From Desulfobacterales bacterium (lineage in GTDB: Bacteria; Desulfobacterota; Desulfobacteria; Desulfobacterales; Desulfobacteraceae): DNA of 7,962 nt. Position numbers and translations under genes: made by a program. The notes beneath the pieces are model-generated. The model had not been told where the DNA came from and made no database searches. It worked only from the letters and a program-made list of their open reading frames with translations. Positions 1 to 6,557 of the stretch are shown one piece after another. The first letter of the stretch is position 1, and each line of letters begins with the position of its first letter. The stretch lies in NCBI GenBank assembly GCA_022361135.1, contig JAKSBM010000192.1, forward strand, positions 1 through 7,962. The letters run 5' to 3'.

Positions 1-635
1 ACCGGGCAGGCCAGGTAACTCAAAGGCGGATGCTTGCGCATGTGGGCTTCGCTTCCCGAAACCGCTTTGGCCATTTCAACGATGTAGCGACTCTGTTTGG
101 GATCGGCGCAATTGATGATTTCAACATGTTTGCCCGTATTCCTCAGTGCGGCGTCAGCCTCGTGGATATTGATGGTTTGCTCGGGTTGATCCACGGCAGA
201 CAGAATGGTCCAGTAGATATTGTTACTCTCGAAATAATCTGCCAAACGCGCCATGTCCCCCACATCTTTTTTGGTGGCATTTCTGGGTTTGCCCGTTTCC
301 AGATCAACGATGCGGGATGCGCAGCCCGAGGTGCTGGTATAGGTGCCGCCATCCCCGAATTCGATGTCGTAGGCCTCTCCACCCCGTCCCCCCTTGATGT
401 ATGTCTTGGGGTTCTTTTTCAAACAGTCCCACACCAGGGATTCCGGGATTTTCACGTTTTGTTTTTCAAAGTCCACAACAGCTCCGGCATCGGCAAATAC
501 CCTAAGGTATTTTTCCGAAGGCAGGTGAATACCGGCTTCGGACAATATCCTCATGCTGGCCTGGTGGAGTTGTTCTATTTCAGAGGGGGTCAGAAGATTG
601 ATTCGGTTTTCCGGTTTAATATTTATTTTTTTCAT
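1..635 (-). CDS. MttB-superfamily (trimethylamine:corrinoid-type) methyltransferase, N-terminal part, cut by left edge
   Basis: Translating the minus strand from the ATG at 635 gives 211 uninterrupted codons to the window edge, beginning MKKINIKPENRINLLTPSEI. The sequence resembles the N-terminal half of the MttB family (pfam MTTB): a helical start with SEIEQLHQASMRILSEAGI, a YTSTSGCASRIVDLETGKPR stretch and an IHEADAALRNTGKHVEIIN stretch. Family members are about 470-500 residues, so a little under half is visible. These cytoplasmic TIM-barrel enzymes move a methyl group from a methylated amine, such as trimethylamine or a betaine, to a corrinoid protein. The true TMA enzyme carries pyrrolysine at an in-frame UAG about two thirds along; that part lies outside the window, so a pyrrolysine enzyme cannot be told from a non-pyrrolysine betaine demethylase. 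The start is supported by AAAGGAG four bases upstream and by a sigma-54 promoter about 75 bases further up. It is divergent from the sigma-54 regulator at 1079. Family assignment is firm; substrate unknown. Confidence 0.9.
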   Translation of the reverse strand, partial: MKKINIKPENRINLLTPSEIEQLHQASMRILSEAGIHLPSEKYLRVFADAGAVVDFEKQNVKIPESLVWDCLKKNPKTYIKGGRGGEAYDIEFGDGGTYTSTSGCASRIVDLETGKPRNATKKDVGDMARLADYFESNNIYWTILSAVDQPEQTINIHEADAALRNTGKHVEIINCADPKQSRYIVEMAKAVSGSEAHMRKHPPLSYLACP

Positions 636-639
636 GGTG

Positions 640-646
640 CTCCTTT
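640..646 (-). promoter_or_regulatory. Ribosome binding site of the mttB-like gene
   Basis: The minus strand reads AAAGGAG, then CACC, then the ATG at 635. The spacing of four is short, but the match to the 16S tail is strong and fixes the start of the methyltransferase. Confidence 0.75.
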
Positions 647-721
647 CGGGCTTGGCTTGGTTTATGTGTGACCGCCATGGGCTGCGGACCAAAATTTGAA
701 TTATAATTCGGCACCGGTAAT

Positions 722-737
722 TGCACCAAGTATGCCA
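722..737 (-). promoter_or_regulatory. Sigma-54 (-24/-12) promoter for the mttB-like gene
   Basis: The minus strand reads TGGCATACTTGGTGCA. Against the consensus TGGCACRNNNNTTGCW it keeps the invariant GG and GC dinucleotides with the required ten bases between them, plus flanking T, CA and TGCA. GG lies at 736-735 and GC at 724-723, predicting transcription from about 711 and a leader of about 75 nt to the ATG at 635. A sigma-54 activator is encoded divergently next door, which fits. The match and spacing are seen directly; activity is inferred. Confidence 0.75.
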
Positions 738-803
738 AAACCCGGCGCGTTGTGTAATTTTGCTGTGTTCTCAGTGGTTTATGTTTGGGGTTCCTTTCTG
801 GGA

Positions 804-891
804 GGACATTGGTGTTGGCTGCCATGGGATGGGGTGGGGCGATATGTCGCACCTCGCCGGAGGCAAGGGGACATGTTTCCGGGCAATGTCC
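804..891. promoter_or_regulatory. Candidate enhancer (UAS) cluster of GGACAT half-sites
   Basis: GGACATTG occurs at 804-811 on the plus strand and at 884-891 on the minus strand. A further GGACAT lies at 869-874, so 869-891 forms an inverted repeat GGACAT-N11-ATGTCC. A one-mismatch half-site (ATGTCG) is at 844-849. The cluster lies about 90-180 bp upstream of the predicted mttB transcription start, the usual location of enhancers for sigma-54 activators. Binding by the neighbouring regulator is inference; six-base matches of this kind also occur by chance in the coding regions. Confidence 0.35.
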
Positions 892-925
892 AACAGGATG
901 ATTTGAGGCATGCGGATGGGGAATC

Positions 926-942
926 GCCCTTGGGATAAGGGC
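926..942. repeat. Small inverted repeat GCCCTT-N5-AAGGGC
   Basis: Perfect six-base arms at 926-931 and 937-942 flank GGGAT. It lies between the candidate enhancer and the regulator promoter. It could be an operator or a minor hairpin; no T-run follows on either strand, so it is not an intrinsic terminator. Confidence 0.35.
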
Positions 943-962
943 TTTACTGTTCCATTCTTCCG

Positions 963-991
963 TTGACTTGGCAGCCGGTGCGGGATACAAA
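963..991 (+). promoter_or_regulatory. Sigma-70-like promoter for the large regulator
   Basis: TTGACT (963-968) matches five of six bases of the -35 consensus. TACAAA (986-991) matches four of six of the -10 consensus, with a 17-bp spacer. Transcription would start near 998, giving a leader of about 80 nt before the ATG at 1079. A 13-bp palindrome overlaps the -10 and start. Confidence 0.45.
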
Positions 992-1001
992 CCCGGGGTT
1001 T
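989..1001. promoter_or_regulatory. Palindrome AAACCC-G-GGGTTT over the regulator's predicted start
   Basis: The arms are a perfect six bases around a central G. Its overlap with the predicted -10 and +1 is where a repressor or autoregulatory operator would act. No protein is identified for it. Confidence 0.3.
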
Positions 1002-1067
1002 CCATGGGGGCTAAATAGCGCACCCTGGGGGCGCCGGGTGTGAAATAAGAACCGAAACTTGATTTTT

Positions 1068-1072
1068 GGAGG
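1068..1072 (+). promoter_or_regulatory. Ribosome binding site of the large regulator
   Basis: GGAGG is followed by six bases and then ATG at 1079. The next in-frame ATG (1085) would sit twelve bases away, so 1079 is the better start. Confidence 0.8.
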
Positions 1073-1078
1073 CGCAGA

Positions 1079-1882
1079 ATGGGGATGGATGATTTCCAAG
1101 TGATACACAGGCTCATGACTGTACAGGGCACCGAATTTTCAGTGGCCTGCAAGTTGCCCCGGAAAAAGAAATTTTTATTGAAAACCATATCCGGGAGCCA
1201 GATTCCTGGGTATATCCGGGAGCGGACCTACGAAGAATTCAAGGTGGCAAATGGCCTTGGCATCGATGACATCCTCTGTCCGACATCGGTCATCGACACC
1301 GAAAATGTGGTGGGGATCGCCTATCCGGATGCCCATTTGGTCCCCCTGTCCCTGGCAGTGAAAAAGGGTCGGCGGCCTTTGTTTTTTGCATTGGAAACCG
1401 CCTTTAAGGTATCCAAAATTCTATCCGCCCTTCACAAAGGGGGGCATGTGCACAACGCCCTTTCACCGGATACCGTTTGGATCGACCCGGACGGGGAAGG
1501 GTTGAAACTCATGGGTGGGGGGCATTCCTTTGACCAGGCCCATTCTCCAACGCCGGAAGAGTCCAGCGGCATGCCCTATTGGTTGTATAAATCCCCGGAA
1601 CAGGCCGGCCGTCTGCATGCCCGCATCGACAAACGAACCGACTTTTATTCCCTGGGAGCTGTGCTTTTCTTTGTCCTGGCCGGAAAGCCTCCTTTCTTGG
1701 GCAAGGATGCCCTGGAACTGATTCATAATCACATGGCACGGCCGGTTCCGGATTTAAAGGCCATCTGCCCGGACATTCCGGATATGGTGGTGGCGGTGGT
1801 GAACAAGCTCATGGAGAAATCTCCGGATAATCGCTACCAGAGTGCCGATAGCCTTGTGGTGGATTTGAAGCGATGCCTTTCT
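1079..1882 (+). other. Kinase-like domain lacking catalytic residues (pseudokinase)
   Basis: Residues 1-268 of the regulator. The fold is recognisable from the LKTI lysine (K35), the YKSPEQAGR activation-segment end and DFYSLGAVLFFVLAGKPPF. The catalytic-loop aspartate is A127, the following lysine is S129, the asparagine is T132, and the DFG aspartate is G146. The N-terminal glycine loop is also not recognisable. By comparison with active kinases this domain should not phosphorylate; a role in ligand binding or protein contact is inferred. Confidence 0.75.
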
Positions 1883-4800
1883 GCGTTGGAGGTGGATGGT
1901 ACCATTCCCCAATTCCGTCTGGATGTTTTAAAAAGCTCCCATCTGTTTGAATATCCGGAAAAATTGTTTGGCAGGGATGGGGCCCTGAATCGCCTTTTAC
2001 TTTCCTTTGACCAGGTGGTGAACAACCAGGGGGCGTTGACCATGATAACCGGCGGGTCCGGTGTGGGAAAGACAACCCTGGTCAGGCATTTTGAAGAACG
2101 ATTACCCCGGGATCAGGGGTATTTTGCCGGCGGAAAATGTGAGTATGCCAATAGTTCGATACCCTATAGCGGGATCATCGGCGCCCTGGGAGAAATTGCC
2201 CATTGCATCCTCATGGAAGCCGATGGGGCCTATGGGAAAATTTCCAAATCCCTGGCAGAATCCCTGGGGGAAAACAGGGGGGTGATCACCCAATTGGTGC
2301 CCCAGTTCAAACCCATTCTTGGTGAGGATGCACCGGTGGCCGGCCTTCAAATGCTTGAATCCAGAAATCGCCTCCACCAATGCATCCGGAAAATCATTCA
2401 TATTCTGTGTGAGCATAAATCCTTTCTGGTGATATTCATCGATGATCTGCAATGGGTGGATCAGGCATCCATGGATTTGATCTGCAGCATTGTGAGTGGC
2501 CGGGAGCAGGGACTGTTTTTCATTGGGGCCCATCGGAATAATGGGGTGGATTCCGGCCATATCCTCAATCGCGGCCTGGTGCAGGTGGAGGGGTTCCGGC
2601 CCGCCGTGGATACCCTTTTATTGGAGGATTTAGAGCAGGATGATGTCCAGGGGATTCTCACCGAAGCCTTAAAGCTGGGGGCACGGGATATGGTGGCCCT
2701 GGCCAGGGTCGTCCATGGAAAAACCAACGGGACCCCCCTGATGGTGAAAGAATTCATCGAATTGTTGGTCCGGGAAAAATATGTCCGTTTGAATCGGCGT
2801 ATGGCCTGGGAGTTTGACCTGGAGGAAATCATTGCCATCGGGATCAATACGGACATTGATTTATTGACCTGTCGAAAGCTCGGCCGTTTGCCCGAAGATG
2901 TCCGTCATACCATTTTCATTGCCGCTGCCATTGGGAATTCTTTTCACATCAAAGATTTGGTCATCCATGAAAAATCCAGCCTGGAAACCATCGATGCCCA
3001 TCTCCGGGCAGCCTGTCGAAAAAATGTTCTGGTGTCGTTGGGAAAGGGGCGGTATCGGTTTGAGCATGATCGCCTCCAGGAAAATGCATATAAAATGATC
3101 CCTGAAAAGGCACGGACCAAGATCCATCTCCGTTTGGGCAAATCCTTTGAAAAGGGAATGGATAAGAATCGAAATCGGATCTTTGAGCACATCACCCATT
3201 TGAATACGGCCCACCATCTGGCAAGCAGCCACAAGGAAAGGGCCCATCTGGCCCGGCTGAATTTTGTGGCAGGGGGGCAGGCCAAAAAGGTGGCGGCCTT
3301 TACCGAAGCGTTTCAATATTTTTCCAAGGGCATTGAAATCCTGGGGGCCAGGGGATGGGAGGATCACTATGACCTCTGTTTGGGGCTGTCTTCCCAGGGG
3401 GCGGTGGCCGCCTATTTGAGTGGTCACTTCCAGTCGTCCGATACCTTGGCCCTGGATGTGATTGATAGGGGAAAAACGGAGATCGACAGGGCCCTTGGAT
3501 ACGAAGCCCAGATGGAGGCGGCCATTTTCCAGAATAAAACCGACCTGGCTTTGACCATTCTGCTCAAGGCTTTGGAAACCCTGGGGGTCTCCCTTTCCAT
3601 CGAGACCACCGTCCCCCAGGCCCGGGCGGAAATGGATACCCTTCGCCCCGTGGCCCGGGAACTTCTCATGGTGCCGTGCCATGGGGTTAGCCGATCCAGG
3701 GATCCCAAATACCAGGCCATCATGCGCCTTCTTCTCCAGGGGGCCAAGGCCACGGGATGGATCGACTATCCCCTGTATTGGAACCTGGTGGGGAATATGT
3801 TGAAAATTACCCAGGCCCACGGTTTTTTCGAGGAATCCGTCTTCGGATTGATCGCCTCCGGCGGTAGCTTTTGCCACCTTCTGGGGGCATATGATCTGGG
3901 AATACGGCTTGCCGAATACGGGATGGAGTATATGGAAGTCCATCACATTCGGAAATGTTCCCTGGATGCCCGGATTTATTTCCACGAAGAGATCACCTGT
4001 CTTCGGGACCATCCGGAGACGGCGGTGACCCAATTGACCGCCCTGTATTATCAGGCCATTGAAACCGGTAATATTTCCATGGCCATTGAGAGTGCACATG
4101 CGGCCTGCCTCATTGGGCTATTCGGAAACATGGGGTTGATGGAACTGGAACAATTAAGCCTTAAGTTTGAAGAAATTCTGTCGGTTTCCTTCCCAGGGAT
4201 TAAGCCGTTGCAGTCCAATCTGAAAATGATCAATGTCCTGGTTCAAGCCCTGTTGTCCCCCCAACCCGGTGATCTTGTCAATGCCACCCTGGATGCCAAT
4301 GAATATCGGAGTAATAAGGAGTTGACCCTGAATATTCGGCTTTTCCTCAATATTTTATTTTCCAATTGCGAGGCGGCCCAGGGCGATGTGGATGCCCTGC
4401 TTCCCTATGGGTGTAATTTTGTGATGATCCCCACCCGTTTTTATCTGTTGATCACCTTGTTGAATCGGGAAAAACAGGGAGGGGATAATGGGATCATTGA
4501 AGAATTGAAGGCGGAGTTGGAGGAGTTGAGGGGGGCATCCCAGGATAATTATGCCCATCGGTTTCATTTGATCCAGGCGGAAGAGGAGCGGTTGAAGGGG
4601 GATTATGGTGGGGCGTTACATCATTATGACCAATCCATTGTCCTGGCCCGGGAGAGGCGTTTTATCCTGGACGAGGCCATGGCCCTTGAATTTACGGCCC
4701 GTTTTCTCACCGGGGTGGGGGCGGAGCACATGGCCAGAAACTATGTGGCAGAGGCCCATCGGGCATATGAAAAATGGGGATGCCGGGCCAAGATAAATCA

Positions 4801-6487
4801 GCTGGAACATGCCCATCCTTTTCTTTCCGGCGGGGCGACGGCTTCGGTGCCGCAGACCGAATCCGCATTGATGCACAGGGCATTGAAAAACCAGCAGGCC
4901 AATACCATGGATATGGGAAGCATCCACAGGGCCGTGGTTACATTGGTCAGTGCCATGGATGGATTCTCGCTTTTAGAGGAACTCATGGGGATTCTTCTTC
5001 AGAATTCCGGGGCGGAGCGGGGATATTTGTTATCCCGACGGAATAATGCCATTGTTGTGGAATCCCATGTTTGTGTTGAGGAAGGGGCGGACCCGGTGGA
5101 TGTGGGGGCGACCATTGAATCCTGTCCATGTATTTCCCACAGCATCGTTCGCTATGTTTGCCGGACCAATAAGACCTTTTGCAGTGGGAACCTTGTGGCG
5201 GATCTACAATTCGGCCAGACCGCCTATGTGAAAGAGACCGGATTGAAATCCGTGATGAGCATGCCGGTGGCCTACCAGGATGAAACCGTTGCATTTTTAT
5301 ATCTGGAAAATCAACACATTGAAAATACCTTTACCCAGGAACGGTTCCCGGTGATCCGGTTATTGGCCAATCAGATTGCCGCCGCCATTGAACGGACCCG
5401 CCTGCGGAGGGAATTGGTCCAGGAAATTGAAAATCGCAAGTCCAAGGAGGGGGAGCTGCGCAATGCACTGAATCGGCTGAATGAATTGAAAAATTCCCTG
5501 GATGAGGAAAATGCCTATTTAAAGGAAGAAATCAGAAACAGCCATGGATTCAAGGACATCGTCGGCCAAAGCCCTGCCCTGAAAAAGACCCTTTATCTGG
5601 TGGAACAGGTGGTTGCCTTTGATACCACCACTTTGGTATTGGGGGAATCCGGTACCGGAAAGGAACTCATTGCCCGGAGCATCCATGAACTGGGGCCAAG
5701 GAAAAATCATCCCATCATTAAGGTGAATTGCGCGGCATTGCCGGCCACCTTGATTGAAAGTGAATTATTTGGATTTGAAAAGGGAGCCTTTACCGGGGCG
5801 GTGAAACCGAAGAAAGGGCGGTTTCTGCTGGCCGACGGCGGTACCCTGTTTTTGGATGAAATTGGGGATATGCCCATGGAGGTTCAGGTGAAATTATTGC
5901 GTGTCCTCCAGGAAGGGACCTTTGAACCATTGGGGTCGGATCGGACCGTCAAGGTGGATGTCCGGGTGGTGGCTGCCACCAATCGCGATCTTGAGGCGGC
6001 TATCCGGAAGGGGGATTTCAGGGAGGATCTTTATTATCGCCTCTCCATTTTTCCCATCCATGTCCCTCCCTTACGGGAGCGCAAGGAAGATATCCCTTTA
6101 TTGGTGAATTATTTTATTGATAAGAAAAACAAGGTGCTTAATAAAAATATTAAAAAGGTTCCCAATGCCACCCTGAATACGTTGACGGCCTATGATTGGC
6201 CCGGGAATATTCGGGAGTTGGAAAATACCATTGAGCGTGCCATTATTCTTTCCCCCGGTGCCACCTTGGTTCTGGACGAAGGGTTTGCCCCAAGTGGTGA
6301 CACCCCCCAGTTTACCGGAGATACCCGCCTTGAAAATATCATACGGGAACATATTTCCCACGTATTGGCCCAGTGCAATTGGCGGGTGAAGGGAAAGGGC
6401 AATGCCGCAGAAAAGCTCGGGCTGAATCCCAGTACCCTAAGATCGAAGATGAAAAAATTGGGAATCAGTTCCGGCGGTGGTCAATAG
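1079..6487 (+). CDS. Giant sigma-54-dependent transcriptional activator: pseudokinase + AAA_16 ATPase + TPR-like + GAF + sigma-54 AAA+ + Fis-type HTH
   Basis: A 1802-residue cytoplasmic regulator. Residues 1-268 have a Ser/Thr-kinase fold: K35 is kept, the F-helix region SPEQAGRLHARIDKRTDFYS (172-191) is well conserved, but HRD is HNA (125-127) and DFG is GGG (146-148). Residues 293-500 form a STAND/AAA_16-type ATPase with LFGRD (296-300), Walker A GGSGVGKTT (325-333) and Walker B IDDLQW (454-459). About 500-1260 is helical and TPR-like, as in the kinase/ATPase/histidine-kinase giants. A GAF domain (1281-1445) carries five cysteines. An S-helix-like coiled coil (LDEENAYLKEEI, 1474-1485) leads into the sigma-54 AAA+ domain: Walker A GESGTGKE (1522-1529), GAFTGA (1569-1574), Walker B LFLDE (1590-1594), PPLRER (1663-1668). 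The C-terminus (1758-1802) is a Fis/FhlA-like helix-turn-helix with LNPSTLRSKMKKLGI. It probably binds the intergenic enhancer and activates the divergent mttB-like gene. The sigma-54 contact loop and both Walker A motifs are intact, so it should be active. The signal is unknown. Confidence 0.93.
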   Translation: MGMDDFQVIHRLMTVQGTEFSVACKLPRKKKFLLKTISGSQIPGYIRERTYEEFKVANGLGIDDILCPTSVIDTENVVGIAYPDAHLVPLSLAVKKGRRPLFFALETAFKVSKILSALHKGGHVHNALSPDTVWIDPDGEGLKLMGGGHSFDQAHSPTPEESSGMPYWLYKSPEQAGRLHARIDKRTDFYSLGAVLFFVLAGKPPFLGKDALELIHNHMARPVPDLKAICPDIPDMVVAVVNKLMEKSPDNRYQSADSLVVDLKRCLSALEVDGTIPQFRLDVLKSSHLFEYPEKLFGRDGALNRLLLSFDQVVNNQGALTMITGGSGVGKTTLVRHFEERLPRDQGYFAGGKCEYANSSIPYSGIIGALGEIAHCILMEADGAYGKISKSLAESLGENRGVITQLVPQFKPILGEDAPVAGLQMLESRNRLHQCIRKIIHILCEHKSFLVIFIDDLQWVDQASMDLICSIVSGREQGLFFIGAHRNNGVDSGHILNRGLVQVEGFRPAVDTLLLEDLEQDDVQGILTEALKLGARDMVALARVVHGKTNGTPLMVKEFIELLVREKYVRLNRRMAWEFDLEEIIAIGINTDIDLLTCRKLGRLPEDVRHTIFIAAAIGNSFHIKDLVIHEKSSLETIDAHLRAACRKNVLVSLGKGRYRFEHDRLQENAYKMIPEKARTKIHLRLGKSFEKGMDKNRNRIFEHITHLNTAHHLASSHKERAHLARLNFVAGGQAKKVAAFTEAFQYFSKGIEILGARGWEDHYDLCLGLSSQGAVAAYLSGHFQSSDTLALDVIDRGKTEIDRALGYEAQMEAAIFQNKTDLALTILLKALETLGVSLSIETTVPQARAEMDTLRPVARELLMVPCHGVSRSRDPKYQAIMRLLLQGAKATGWIDYPLYWNLVGNMLKITQAHGFFEESVFGLIASGGSFCHLLGAYDLGIRLAEYGMEYMEVHHIRKCSLDARIYFHEEITCLRDHPETAVTQLTALYYQAIETGNISMAIESAHAACLIGLFGNMGLMELEQLSLKFEEILSVSFPGIKPLQSNLKMINVLVQALLSPQPGDLVNATLDANEYRSNKELTLNIRLFLNILFSNCEAAQGDVDALLPYGCNFVMIPTRFYLLITLLNREKQGGDNGIIEELKAELEELRGASQDNYAHRFHLIQAEEERLKGDYGGALHHYDQSIVLARERRFILDEAMALEFTARFLTGVGAEHMARNYVAEAHRAYEKWGCRAKINQLEHAHPFLSGGATASVPQTESALMHRALKNQQANTMDMGSIHRAVVTLVSAMDGFSLLEELMGILLQNSGAERGYLLSRRNNAIVVESHVCVEEGADPVDVGATIESCPCISHSIVRYVCRTNKTFCSGNLVADLQFGQTAYVKETGLKSVMSMPVAYQDETVAFLYLENQHIENTFTQERFPVIRLLANQIAAAIERTRLRRELVQEIENRKSKEGELRNALNRLNELKNSLDEENAYLKEEIRNSHGFKDIVGQSPALKKTLYLVEQVVAFDTTTLVLGESGTGKELIARSIHELGPRKNHPIIKVNCAALPATLIESELFGFEKGAFTGAVKPKKGRFLLADGGTLFLDEIGDMPMEVQVKLLRVLQEGTFEPLGSDRTVKVDVRVVAATNRDLEAAIRKGDFREDLYYRLSIFPIHVPPLRERKEDIPLLVNYFIDKKNKVLNKNIKKVPNATLNTLTAYDWPGNIRELENTIERAIILSPGATLVLDEGFAPSGDTPQFTGDTRLENIIREHISHVLAQCNWRVKGKGNAAEKLGLNPSTLRSKMKKLGISSGGGQ
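4919..5413 (+). other. Cysteine-rich GAF sensor domain of the regulator
   Basis: Residues 1281-1445 follow the GAF pattern of kinase/ATPase giants (SIHRAV start, AERGYLLS, SVMSMPV, FLYLENQ, ERFPVIRLLANQIAAAIE end). Cysteines lie at 1332, 1349, 1351, 1361 and 1368, four of them within 20 residues. These positions are usually not cysteine in relatives I can recall. Metal, cluster, redox or corrinoid-related sensing is possible but unproven. Confidence 0.65.
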
Positions 6488-6516
6488 CCTGGCCCAAAAT
6501 GGACCCCTAATGAAGT

Positions 6517-6539
6517 GGGGCTGGGATTCCCAGCTGCCC
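6517..6539 (+). repeat. Hairpin in the gap between regulator and SAM methyltransferase
   Basis: GCTGGG (6520-6525), loop ATT, CCCAGC (6529-6534) is a perfect six-pair stem, extendable by three G-C pairs across a two-base bulge. No T-run follows, so it is a poor intrinsic terminator. It ends about 18 bases before the ATG at 6558 and could affect read-through or translation. An upstream CCCC (6504-6507) could pair with the GGGG at 6517-6520 as an alternative fold. Confidence 0.4.
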
Positions 6540-6557
6540 CCATGGAAAAATGAATAA

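Larger units (their letters stand above)
636..1078. other. Divergent control region between the mttB-like gene and its probable regulator
   Basis: This 443-bp stretch has no convincing gene. Short open frames exist on both strands, but they lack good ribosome sites, overlap the flanking gene starts and resemble nothing recognisable. It holds, left to right: the leader of the mttB-like gene with a 12-bp palindrome (698-709), a -24/-12 promoter for that gene (722-737), GGACAT half-sites (804-891), a small hairpin GCCCTT-N5-AAGGGC (926-942), a sigma-70-like promoter for the regulator (963-991), an AAACCC-G-GGGTTT palindrome (989-1001) and a CACCC-N10-GGGTG repeat (1021-1040). I looked for a cobalamin riboswitch in the mttB leader and saw none. 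Confidence 0.7.

Noticed and set aside
30..671. Plus-strand open frame of 213 codons over the left end
   Set aside because: It lies antisense to the mttB-like gene, whose translation matches a known family and has a good ribosome site; the plus-strand protein resembles nothing.
636..711. Possible cobalamin riboswitch in the mttB leader
   Set aside because: The leader is only about 75 nt and no B12-box-like sequence is visible.
709..725. Plus-strand sigma-54-like sequence CGGCACCGGTAATTGCA pointing at the regulator
   Set aside because: GG and GC are eleven bases apart rather than ten, a spacing change that normally abolishes function, and it lies over 350 bp from the regulator start.
970..985. 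TTGGCAGCCGGTGCGG as a second sigma-54 promoter for the regulator
   Set aside because: GG-to-GC spacing is only eight bases; the overlapping sigma-70-like element is a better explanation.
616..1188. Minus-strand open frame of 190 codons across the intergenic region
   Set aside because: It overlaps the starts of both flanking genes and the predicted promoters, and its composition looks non-coding.
2861..4099. Minus-strand open frame of 412 codons inside the regulator
   Set aside because: It is a shadow of the regulator's codon bias; the sense strand encodes a continuous recognisable protein and the antisense product has no family features.
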